From: Deltaproteobacteria bacterium
GTDB lineage: Bacteria > Desulfobacterota > Anaeroferrophillalia > Anaeroferrophillales > Tharpellaceae
Direction: 5' to 3'
NCBI GenBank assembly: GCA_030640695.1
Contig: DAOWIX010000071.1
Location: forward strand, 1 to 7,369
Length of the DNA: 7,369 bases
Below the pieces are notes generated by a model. It searched no databases, had not been told where the DNA came from, and saw nothing but the letters and a program-made list of their open reading frames with translations. The translations under genes and the position numbers were made by a program. Of the stretch, positions 1 through 6,118 are shown piece by piece; within the stretch, counting starts at the first letter, position 1; the number at the start of each line of letters is the position of its first letter.

Positions 1-1
1 A

Positions 2-40
2 GCGAAGAGCTTAGGCTATGAAATGGTGCCGCAACCGTAA
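2..40 (+). CDS. possible 3' end of a gene entering from the left (12 codons)
   Basis: The frame starting at base 2 is open from the window edge to a TAA at 38-40 and reads AKSLGYEMVPQP, which has an ordinary protein-like composition. The other two plus frames stop within the first 21 bases. Twelve residues are too few to assign a family. A chance open stretch of this length is quite possible, so this is only a candidate for a C-terminus. No ribosome binding site or start can lie within the window. Confidence 0.2.
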   Translation, partial: AKSLGYEMVPQP

Positions 41-103
41 AATATTAGTTTAATGATTTCAATCTCTTACAATTAGTTACTTAGAAGTTCCGATATCCTG
101 CGT

Positions 104-167
104 TGTTGAGCTTTTCCAGACACTCGACATACTACATGTATAGTCTCGCGCCTGGAAAAGCTCAACA
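104..167. repeat. 16-bp perfect inverted repeat with 32-nt spacer
   Basis: The left arm TGTTGAGCTTTTCCAG (104-119) is the exact reverse complement of CTGGAAAAGCTCAACA (152-167). The 32-nt spacer contains the small palindrome TACATGTA. Neither arm is followed by a T-run in either direction, so it is not a typical intrinsic terminator. It could be a long RNA hairpin, a regulator site, or a relic of a mobile element. Its role is unknown. Confidence 0.7.
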
Positions 168-327
168 TCTTGTCTATCGAAATTTTTACTTAGCCATCCC
201 GCGACTTTTTACGAACTTATCAACTTTGCTTGCCACAAGTTGGTATCAACGCGGTGCCCAGAATTGCCCATCCCGCTGCTCATCCAGACAGAAATTTATC
301 ATTTATTTCTTCGATGCTGAATTAAAG

Positions 328-354
328 TATCGAGGGAACCCGAACCCCTCGATA
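328..354 (-). terminator. candidate terminator of the outer-membrane barrel gene
   Basis: TATCGAGGG (328-336) pairs perfectly with CCCTCGATA (346-354) around a 9-nt loop. The structure begins 6 bases past the stop codon of the minus-strand barrel gene. Read on the minus strand the stem is followed by ACTTTAATTC, a weak U-tract. Position and GC content fit a Rho-independent terminator, but the poor U-tract keeps the call tentative. Confidence 0.45.
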
Positions 355-360
355 GCTTCT

Positions 361-1692
361 TCAAAAAGTGTGGTTAACAAACATCTGGACGCCAATATCT
401 TCTTCTGAAACTGCCACATCAACGCGAATAACCGCCCCTTCAACCAGCAGCCGGATTCCAGCCCCGATACTATATTTCATATCCTTGTGCAGTTCATCGA
501 ACTCCCATTCATCATGAACCCGGCCGAGATCAGAAAAAACCGACCATTGCCACCAGGGAATCTGAAGTTTGTTGACCAGAGGGATTTTCGGAAAGGGGTT
601 CCATTTCGGCATGCAACGATATTCAAGGGTGTAGTTGACGGCACAGCGATCATTGAAACGGGCAGCAGGGTAAGCCCGTTGACGAAAAAGACCTCCAAGT
701 TGAGCCCCGGCAAAAAGCGGCGGCCGATGGTAGACCTCTTTACCATCTTTAGTACTTGAATCATTCCAAGATGGAGTATCGATCCACCAGGCGTCAAAGG
801 CCAAAACCCTTTGCAGGCTCTTCTCTGTGGCTCCCAAATTAAAAAATTTAGAATATTCGGCCTCGATCGTCGTCCATTTGTTGCCATTGTCGTCATGCAT
901 ACCCCAATCGTGCGAAAGGGCCAGACGCAATTTACTGCCAAAAGTTGGATTTTTCTCATAATCGGTATTATTATATTCAATATCGAACGTAAAAGCCGTG
1001 GTTTTAAGCTTGAAATTATTGCCCCGATCATCTTCGAGATCCTGCTGTCGGGTAAAGAGTTCAAATCCGAGAAAAGTACGGCCACTGCAAAAGGGATTCC
1101 AACTAATACCTCCAGATTCCGACCCCGCTACCAATAAGCGATTTTCATCCATCACATAAGTGTGAATTGGGTCGCCGCAACCATGACCGATCGGCAGCAG
1201 GTAGCGAAATTTAACATGAAACTGATTGTCACTGCCCTCACTTTCGATAAAATTATCCTCGTTGGAATCATTGCTCCCGGCCCGCTCATCGGGATATTCA
1301 GGATTGCCATCGAGATATGATTCAACCAGCCCCCATTCACCAAAGACCCCCCAGACATCGATAAACAGACGATCTGATAAAAAGCTGCGGATATCCTGAA
1401 CATAGAAAAAAATATTGTAAGAATTATTGGTAGAGTAAAAAGCGTTGACCACGGTTTTTGTCTGCGGTTGCAGCATGCCGCCGGAAATAAGAGCGAACGC
1501 CGCCGCAAAATCGGCAGTTTCATTATAAAAAGCGTAGGGAATAACCTTGTAACCGGCGGCAGGATCTAAATCTTCATGGCCTTTTAGAACCTCAACACTA
1601 TCGGCCAGTACACTTCCGATTGGTATCAGCAAAAAAAATAATACAACCAGAGTGACTAGTAAAAGCTTAGCCGCTTTCGCATAATTTATCAT
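361..1692 (-). CDS. POTRA-less Omp85/BamA-TamA-like outer-membrane beta-barrel protein
   Basis: This is a 443-residue predicted outer-membrane protein. Residues 1-30 form a signal peptide: basic start, a hydrophobic run, and a VLA|D cleavage site. The mature part has alternating aromatic strands and ends in Phe, as outer-membrane barrels usually do. The C-terminal third resembles the bacterial surface antigen (D15/Omp85) barrel: LGGLFRQRAYPAARF near residues 332-345, like the RGF/RGY loop-6 region of BamA and TamA, then an EYR strand and a late FSDLGRV...GAGIRLL segment. Only about 25 residues separate the signal from the first barrel-like strand, so there is no room for POTRA domains. Four cysteines (about 172, 202, 350, 360) are uncommon in such barrels. 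ATG at 1692 is chosen because GGAGG lies 10 nt upstream; an in-frame TTG at 1698 is only 4 nt from it. Barrel type is fairly sure. The function (protein insertion, export pore or other) is not known. It is the last of three minus-strand envelope genes. Confidence 0.75.
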   Translation of the reverse strand: MINYAKAAKLLLVTLVVLFFLLIPIGSVLADSVEVLKGHEDLDPAAGYKVIPYAFYNETADFAAAFALISGGMLQPQTKTVVNAFYSTNNSYNIFFYVQDIRSFLSDRLFIDVWGVFGEWGLVESYLDGNPEYPDERAGSNDSNEDNFIESEGSDNQFHVKFRYLLPIGHGCGDPIHTYVMDENRLLVAGSESGGISWNPFCSGRTFLGFELFTRQQDLEDDRGNNFKLKTTAFTFDIEYNNTDYEKNPTFGSKLRLALSHDWGMHDDNGNKWTTIEAEYSKFFNLGATEKSLQRVLAFDAWWIDTPSWNDSSTKDGKEVYHRPPLFAGAQLGGLFRQRAYPAARFNDRCAVNYTLEYRCMPKWNPFPKIPLVNKLQIPWWQWSVFSDLGRVHDEWEFDELHKDMKYSIGAGIRLLVEGAVIRVDVAVSEEDIGVQMFVNHTF

Positions 1693-1702
1693 TTTCAATA
1701 TT

Positions 1703-1707
1703 CCTCC
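1703..1707 (-). promoter_or_regulatory. ribosome binding site of the barrel gene
   Basis: The minus strand reads GGAGG here. It is 4 nt from a TTG at 1698 and 10 nt from an ATG at 1692, both in frame. The closeness to TTG and the codon preference for ATG favour the ATG, though either start leaves the signal peptide intact. Confidence 0.6.
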
Positions 1708-1742
1708 ACTATCTTCTGCGACCGGAATTCGGACGTGAACGC

Positions 1743-1789
1743 TAAAAGTGAAACTCGCACCAGCAGAGCTGGTGCGAGTTTCACTTTTA
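1743..1789 (-). terminator. strong hairpin between lipoprotein and barrel genes, probable terminator
   Basis: A 22-bp perfect stem (1743-1764 paired with 1768-1789) closes a 3-nt AGA loop. The base of the stem is A-rich on one side and T-rich on the other, so both strands end the stem in TTTT-type tracts and the structure could terminate in either direction. It lies 74 bp beyond the stop of the minus-strand lipoprotein gene and about 50 bp before the barrel gene start. The simplest reading is a terminator or attenuator for the upstream genes. A 5' leader stem of the barrel mRNA is the alternative. Confidence 0.7.
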
Positions 1790-1863
1790 TTATTATTCGG
1801 TAAAGCCTTCTATACCGTAAATATCCAATCCCATACTCGGGGGAACAACAGACCGGCAGCCAA

Positions 1864-2274
1864 CTATTCAAAAGTCCAACCGTTGACAAAATCATCGGTA
1901 TTGCTGGTCGGCGGGACAACGGGCTTATCCTGTGAAGGGTTAGAACCTGATACAGGTTTTTTTGACATTTCCTCCGATTCTGTCGGAAGGGTAAAAGAGC
2001 GGATATAGCGATCAGTATCATCCGCCAGCATGCGCTCCCGGCCCTCTTTGCTTGGCGTTGAATATGAAGAATTGGGGTCGGGGTCGGCATCCGTAGAGGT
2101 CCAGGCGTTGATATAATCTTCTGTCTGTGCTTCATTCTTTGGCGCTGAATCCTGACCAGGCTTAGCGGCCGGCGGCGGCACGCCAACACTCTGTGTTTGC
2201 CGCCCCTGGCAAGCCGCAAAAAGCAGCCAACAGCTCAACAACAAACCCATCACCAGCCATTTTAGCAGCCTCAT
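1864..2274 (-). CDS. small proline-rich lipoprotein with a triplicated short motif
   Basis: This 136-residue protein opens with a textbook lipoprotein signal: MRLLK, a hydrophobic stretch, and the lipobox LFAAC with the lipidated Cys at residue 22. Residue 23 is Gln, with no Asp at +2, so inner-membrane retention by the Lol rule is not indicated and outer-membrane sorting is expected. The mature region is rich in Pro, Ser, Asp and Gly and is probably disordered. It holds three copies of a motif of the form xT[DE]x[YF][IV]xx[WF]T at residues 50-59, 86-95 and 125-134, the last almost at the C-terminus. I do not recognise a family. Start choice: ATG at 2274 gives the normal lipoprotein signal and has GGAG 9 nt upstream. 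An in-frame ATG at 2313 has GAGGGG close upstream but would add 13 residues with three glutamates before the signal. The gene lies about 109 bp downstream of the TAXI gene and may share its transcript. Confidence 0.7.
   Translation of the reverse strand: MRLLKWLVMGLLLSCWLLFAACQGRQTQSVGVPPPAAKPGQDSAPKNEAQTEDYINAWTSTDADPDPNSSYSTPSKEGRERMLADDTDRYIRSFTLPTESEEMSKKPVSGSNPSQDKPVVPPTSNTDDFVNGWTFE
1873..2127 (-). repeat. three degenerate ten-residue motif copies within the lipoprotein
   Basis: The copies, in protein order, are QTEDYINAWT (2098-2127), DTDRYIRSFT (1990-2019) and NTDDFVNGWT (1873-1902). They start 36 and 39 residues apart and are joined by Pro/Ser-rich linkers. The Thr at position 2, acidic residue at 3, Tyr/Phe at 5, Ile/Val at 6, Trp/Phe at 9 and Thr at 10 are shared by all three. 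The DNA of the copies has diverged, so they are kept as protein motifs and are not a recent DNA duplication. Confidence 0.65.
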
Positions 2275-2383
2275 CGCCTCATACTCCAAACTTGAACATC
2301 TCTCGGTAAACATAATCCCCTCTTAAACTTCTACTTGGTTCTTTTTTTCCATCTTGAATTTTCAAAACACCATATAACACATA

Positions 2384-3688
2384 TTACAATCGATCCACCT
2401 CTTTCAGCTCTCCCACCTGGCGCCGCAAAAGATCAATATGGTGGCGCAGGCTGTAGAGTTCGGCGGCATAAGCAAGGGGTACGGTAATCTGCCGCGCCTC
2501 CTCTTCAATTTCGTTTAAGCGGGCAATAAAACCTTCGACGGCACTGCTTGAACGATCCTGACGGACCTCATAATCGAGAACCTGCAGGGTATCATACCAA
2601 CGATAGATGCGAGAACGCATGCGCCAACGGTAGGTCAGCGGTAGAATTTTAATCAATGGCAAAAGAAGTGCCAGCAGGGGCAACATCAAGAGTTTCAATC
2701 GATCAAATTGAATTGCCATCCAAAAAGGCAGGTAACGCTGCAGAAAAGGCACCCCCCGGCGATAAAACTGTTCGGCTTCCTCACTTAAAGGAAAATCAAG
2801 ATATTCGGCTGATGGAAACTGGTGGCGCCGACTATTGAGCAGACCTCCTTTGCTATGGACCTTATCGATAACCTGGGTCAAAAGACCGGCCAAGGCTGGA
2901 TGGAGACTCTCCCGCACCACCAGCGTCGCGGCCGGAGCGACCAGCGCTACATCCTGTGGGGGAATATTTTTTTTGAAGTTAACCACCCCTTGCGGCAATA
3001 TCACCTTCGACAAAAAATTATGGCGCCGGGCATAAGCTTCTGCCCGCACAAAGTTTACCGGTGCCAGATGGTCGCTGTTCAATAAAGTCTGCACCTGCGC
3101 AGAAGAGACCGCCGCCACCATAAAGATTATATCAACCTTACCTTGCCGCAGCGCTTCAACCGCTGGCATCCCGGTCAATTCAACCTCGACAAGCGTAGCC
3201 ACATCTATTTCGTTGTCCTGCAGTAATTGCAAGACCACCTTACGGGTGCCGCTCCCTTCAGAACCGAGAACCGCTTTTTTCCCACTCAATTGCGATAAAT
3301 TTTCAAGCTTAAAGCCTTGCCGCGTAAAAACCCAAAGCGGTTCAAAATAGAGACTTCCGAGGCCGAGTAGATCCGGATACTCCAAGGAGTCAGCAATACC
3401 TCCCTGAAGAAGTGCGGCATCGACCTTGCCGGCGGCCAGTAGAGCAAGATTATCAATTGAGCCGGAGGTTTCAAGGATCTCAAGAGAAACACCATCCTCG
3501 ACCAGGAGCGTGCGATACTCTTTAGCAAACTCCAGGTAAGCTCCACCGGGGGCACCGGCTGCCAAAACCAGTTTTGTCGGCGGTGCCGGTTCAATAAACT
3601 GGTAGGTGACGGCAAATCCCAACAGAACCATTAAAAGCCCATAACAGTAAAAACGAACCAACTCTTTTTTGGTTTGTGGTTTTTTCAC
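2384..3688 (-). CDS. membrane-anchored TAXI-family (TRAP-type) solute-binding protein with cytoplasmic tail
   Basis: This 434-residue protein has a short basic N-terminus, a transmembrane segment at about 12-30, and a periplasmic type II binding-protein domain at about 38-318. A second hydrophobic segment follows at about 331-351, then a basic, charged, probably helical C-terminal tail at 352-434. The binding domain shows TAXI-family signatures: AAGAPGGAYLEFA near 43-55, ETSGSIDNLALLAAGKVDAA near 73-92 and GSEGSGTRKV near 142-151. In TRAP transport such proteins capture organic acids or similar small solutes for a DctQ/DctM permease. No permease gene is in the window, and a classical secreted binding protein would lack the C-terminal anchor and tail. 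A sensory or scaffold role is therefore possible. The start is GTG at 3688, because GAGGGGG lies just upstream; a GTG at 3721 in the same frame has no good ribosome site and would add 11 residues. Ligand unknown. Confidence 0.82.
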   Translation of the reverse strand: MKKPQTKKELVRFYCYGLLMVLLGFAVTYQFIEPAPPTKLVLAAGAPGGAYLEFAKEYRTLLVEDGVSLEILETSGSIDNLALLAAGKVDAALLQGGIADSLEYPDLLGLGSLYFEPLWVFTRQGFKLENLSQLSGKKAVLGSEGSGTRKVVLQLLQDNEIDVATLVEVELTGMPAVEALRQGKVDIIFMVAAVSSAQVQTLLNSDHLAPVNFVRAEAYARRHNFLSKVILPQGVVNFKKNIPPQDVALVAPAATLVVRESLHPALAGLLTQVIDKVHSKGGLLNSRRHQFPSAEYLDFPLSEEAEQFYRRGVPFLQRYLPFWMAIQFDRLKLLMLPLLALLLPLIKILPLTYRWRMRSRIYRWYDTLQVLDYEVRQDRSSSAVEGFIARLNEIEEEARQITVPLAYAAELYSLRHHIDLLRRQVGELKEVDRL

Positions 3689-3693
3689 CCCAA

Positions 3694-3700
3694 CCCCCTC
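3694..3700 (-). promoter_or_regulatory. ribosome binding site that decides the TAXI gene start
   Basis: The minus strand reads GAGGGGG here, with the GAGG core about 8 nt before the GTG at 3688. The farther GTG at 3721 is preceded by no comparable purine run, so the shorter protein beginning MKKPQTKKE is preferred. The short form also puts the first membrane segment close to the N-terminus. Confidence 0.6.
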
Positions 3701-3756
3701 TATAACGTAGCCGCTAACCACACCAGACTCAAATTACCTGGAAAATCTACCGAGAC

Positions 3757-3784
3757 ACTCTAACAAAGTAACAAAAAATGTCAA
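3757..3784 (-). promoter_or_regulatory. candidate sigma-70-type promoter of the minus-strand envelope genes
   Basis: On the minus strand a perfect TTGACA (3779-3784) is followed, after a 16-bp T-rich spacer, by TAGAGT (3757-3762), which matches TATAAT at 4 of 6 positions. Transcription would start near 3750 and leave a leader of about 60 nt before the GTG at 3688. The -35 is strong and the -10 mediocre, so an activator may be involved. Confidence 0.45.
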
Positions 3785-3802
3785 CATCGATTACTCTTTT
3801 TC

Positions 3803-3830
3803 TTTACTTTAAGCCGCCACACGATATACT
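3803..3830 (+). promoter_or_regulatory. candidate sigma-70-type promoter of the acyl-CoA synthetase/AOR operon
   Basis: TTTACT (3803-3808, 4 of 6 to TTGACA) is followed after 16 bp by TATACT (3825-3830, 5 of 6 to TATAAT). The start would fall near 3837, about 40 nt before the synthetase ATG. It lies back to back with the minus-strand promoter, with the two -35 boxes about 18 bp apart, so a regulator bound between them could affect both directions. Confidence 0.4.
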
Positions 3831-3878
3831 AAACTGTTGAGAACCCTACAACACATCTGAGTCCAGCTGGAGCAAACC

Positions 3879-5699
3879 ATGTATCAATACTCAAAACCCG
3901 ATAACCTCGTCGAATTGCTGGAAAATGCCGCTGCTAAATTTGGCAACTACAATCTCTTCGGGCAAATCAACCCTGATCTGAAAATTGACTGGACAACCTA
4001 CGCAGCATTCAAGCTGCGGGTCGACAACCTGCGGGGTGGTCTTGCCGACCAGGGCATCGGCCGGGATGATTTTGTCGGCATCATCTCCGACAACCGCCAG
4101 GAGTGGGCAATTTGCGCCTTCGCCACTTACGGCCTTGGCGCTCGCTTTGTCTCAATGTATGAGAAAGAACTACCTCAAACCTGGGAGTACATTCTCAGAG
4201 ATAGCGGCATCAAGACTCTCTTTGTCGCCAACCAGACACTTTTTGAAGAGGTCAAAAGTTTCCTGGATACGATTGCAAGCCTTACTGCCATCTTCATTCT
4301 CGACGACTCCGAGAACCACAGTATGCGCTCTCTGGAGGATAGAGGCGCCCAGAAGCCAACAGCCCCGGTCTTTCCAAAAGCCCAGGATATCGCCGCCCTG
4401 ATCTACACCTCGGGCACCACCGGCGAACCCAAAGGGGTGCTCCTCTCACACGGCAACCTGACCAGTAATGCGGCCGGAGGCTACGCCCTTTTTTCCGATC
4501 AACTAAAAGAAAAAACTACGGCCCTTTCGATCCTGCCCTGGGCCCACTCTTATGGTCAAGTCGCCGAACTCTACAACTGGCTGCATTTTGGCGGCAATCT
4601 GGTTTTTATGCGTTCAGTCGAGACCATGGGTGAAGATCTTAGGATCGCAGCTCCGAGTTTTCTCCTGGCCGTGCCCCGGGTCTTCAACAAGATCTACAGC
4701 GGCATCCATAAAAAGATGCATGATAGCGGCGGCATTGCCGAAAAATTATTTTTAATGGGCCTCAAAGCCGCCCGCCGTCGTCGAGAACTTAAGGCGACGG
4801 GTAAAAGCGATCTCCTTAATGAACTGAAATACCAGCTTGCCAGAAAAGTGGTTTTTGCCAAGATTCTGGAAAAATTCGGCGGCCGTCTCAAAACCGCACT
4901 GACCGCTTCGGCCACCATGAACGTCGAAATCGCAAACTTCTTTATCGATCTCGGCATCACAATCTACGACGCTTACGGTATGACCGAAACCTCGCCGGCA
5001 ATTACTATGAACGCTCCTAACGCCTGGGAACTGGGCAGCGTCGGCCGCCCCATCAAGGATGTTGTGGTGACTATCGATCGCACCTTGACCGGAGCCGGAA
5101 GCCGGGACGGCGAAATTATTGTCCACGGCCCCAACATTATGCAGGGCTATTACAACAAACCCGAAGCCACCAAAGCCATCATGACCGCCGACGGCGGGAT
5201 CCACACCGGCGATCGGGGCTGCCTGGATGACGAAGGTTTTCTCTTCATCACCGGCCGCATTAAGGAACAGTATAAACTGGAAAACGGCAAGTACGTCTTT
5301 CCGGCAGGCATCGAGGAGGAGATCAAGCTGCTCCCCTACATCGAAAACGCGATGGTCTATGGCGACGGCAGACCCTACAATACCTGCCTGATCAGCATGG
5401 AGCTTGAATCCTTAAAAGCACTTTCGCAAATGCTCGACATCAGAACCCCCTTGGCAGAGTTTGCTAATGATCCGGCGCTGCCTCTGATCATTAGCAAGGA
5501 GATCGCCGCCCATCTCGAAAGCAAATTCGCACATTACGAAATCCCCAAACGCTGCCATATCATGACCGAGCCTTTCTCGCTCGAAAACGGTCTTCTGACC
5601 CAGACCATGAAACTTAAAAGAGAGAAGGTTTTAGAGAGATATCAAAGAGAAATCGACCAGCTCTATGAAGAACCTAACACTAAAGGAGAACCCGAATGA
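3879..5699 (+). CDS. long-chain-type acyl-CoA synthetase (AMP-forming)
   Basis: This 606-residue cytoplasmic enzyme would activate a carboxylic acid to an acyl-adenylate with ATP and then transfer it to CoA. The ANL-superfamily motifs are complete and in order: YTSGTTGEPKG at 176-186 (ATP phosphate loop), YGMTE at 366-370, TGD at 443-445 (ribose-binding Asp445), GRIKEQYKLENGKY at 459-472 (hinge) and a C-terminal QTMKLKR at 575-581 carrying the probable catalytic Lys578. The length and the KLENGKYV form of the hinge fit the long-chain (FadD15/FAA1-like) group better than acetyl- or benzoate-CoA ligases, but chain length or aromatic specificity cannot be read. GGAG lies 6 nt before the ATG. The stop overlaps the next start by four bases (ATGA), so translation is probably coupled to the ferredoxin gene. 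Co-location with an AOR suggests it activates the acid that AOR makes or consumes. Confidence 0.9.
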   Translation: MYQYSKPDNLVELLENAAAKFGNYNLFGQINPDLKIDWTTYAAFKLRVDNLRGGLADQGIGRDDFVGIISDNRQEWAICAFATYGLGARFVSMYEKELPQTWEYILRDSGIKTLFVANQTLFEEVKSFLDTIASLTAIFILDDSENHSMRSLEDRGAQKPTAPVFPKAQDIAALIYTSGTTGEPKGVLLSHGNLTSNAAGGYALFSDQLKEKTTALSILPWAHSYGQVAELYNWLHFGGNLVFMRSVETMGEDLRIAAPSFLLAVPRVFNKIYSGIHKKMHDSGGIAEKLFLMGLKAARRRRELKATGKSDLLNELKYQLARKVVFAKILEKFGGRLKTALTASATMNVEIANFFIDLGITIYDAYGMTETSPAITMNAPNAWELGSVGRPIKDVVVTIDRTLTGAGSRDGEIIVHGPNIMQGYYNKPEATKAIMTADGGIHTGDRGCLDDEGFLFITGRIKEQYKLENGKYVFPAGIEEEIKLLPYIENAMVYGDGRPYNTCLISMELESLKALSQMLDIRTPLAEFANDPALPLIISKEIAAHLESKFAHYEIPKRCHIMTEPFSLENGLLTQTMKLKREKVLERYQREIDQLYEEPNTKGEPE

Positions 5700-6118
5700 A
5701 AAAACATCTCACAGTCATTGCCCGAGACCAGTGTATCGGCTGCCTCTCCTGTATGTTTGCCTGCTCGCGTACCTGGCATGAAGCCTTAACCACCAGCAAA
5801 GCAGCTCTCAGGGTGCGCTCTTACACCGGTTCCGAAGGTAGTTTTTCGATCCGGATCTGCAAAGCCTGTGTCAATCCAGAGTGCGTTGCCGCCTGCCCGA
5901 CCGGAGCTTTAAGTCAGAAAAAAAGTGGCGCCTTACAACACGACGTAGAGAAGTGTGTGAGTTGTAAAGCTTGCGTCGAGAGCTGCCTGATCGATGGCCT
6001 GGCCTGGGACGAAGAGTTTTCAAGGCCCCTGCCCTGCGCCCAATGCGGCAATTGCACCCGCTACTGCCCCAACCAGGTTATCGCCATGACCGAAAAGGAG
6101 ACCAGCAATGTGGAATAA
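5696..6118 (+). CDS. four-[4Fe-4S] ferredoxin-like electron-transfer subunit of an AOR complex (AorA-like)
   Basis: The 140-residue protein has exactly 16 cysteines in four groups: 13-16-19-23, 55-58-63-67, 87-90-93-97 and 114-117-120-124. Three are CX2CX2CX3C and the second is CX2CX4CX3C, so four [4Fe-4S] clusters are expected, as in the HycB/DmsB type and in AorA of the tungsten AOR of Aromatoleum. There is no signal peptide, so it acts in the cytoplasm. Its job is presumably to pass electrons between the neighbouring AOR catalytic subunit and a ferredoxin, flavoprotein or other partner. AAAGGAG lies 7 nt upstream of the ATG. Its start overlaps the synthetase stop, and its last 11 bases overlap the AOR start. 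In Aromatoleum a flavin subunit (AorC) completes the complex; none is seen before the window ends. Confidence 0.85.
   Translation: MKKHLTVIARDQCIGCLSCMFACSRTWHEALTTSKAALRVRSYTGSEGSFSIRICKACVNPECVAACPTGALSQKKSGALQHDVEKCVSCKACVESCLIDGLAWDEEFSRPLPCAQCGNCTRYCPNQVIAMTEKETSNVE

Larger units (their letters stand above)
41..360. other. AT-rich intergenic region with no convincing gene
   Basis: About 320 bases separate the possible left-edge gene end from the stop of the outer-membrane barrel gene. A 101-codon plus-strand reading frame spans 103-408, but it starts inside an inverted repeat, runs antisense into the end of the barrel gene, has low-complexity Ser/Tyr/Phe-rich content and lacks a Shine-Dalgarno sequence, so I do not call it. 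I see no tRNA, rRNA or CRISPR repeat. The recognisable structures are the 104-167 inverted repeat and the 328-354 hairpin, listed separately. Confidence 0.6.

Noticed and set aside
104..167. Integron attC-like site, since the arms contain GTTGAGC and GCTCAAC
   Set aside because: An attC begins with RYYYAAC and ends with GTTRRRY. Here the order is reversed on both strands, and no second inner pair or integrase context is visible.
103..408. 101-codon plus-strand reading frame
   Set aside because: It begins inside the inverted repeat, runs antisense into the barrel gene, has no ribosome site and shows no recognisable protein features.
1695..2219. 174-codon minus-strand reading frame overlapping the lipoprotein gene
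   Set aside because: It is out of frame with the lipoprotein, is Arg/Ile-rich with shadow-type composition, and runs through the 1743-1789 hairpin. The lipoprotein frame has a clear signal peptide and lipobox.
2323..2352. Nine-residue minus-strand reading frame (MEKKNQVEV) ahead of the lipoprotein, as a leader peptide
   Set aside because: No Shine-Dalgarno sequence precedes it, no attenuator hairpin follows it, and a frame this short is expected by chance.
4752..5204. 150-codon minus-strand reading frame inside the acyl-CoA synthetase gene
   Set aside because: It is antisense to conserved motifs of the synthetase and is a by-product of that gene's GC-biased codon use.
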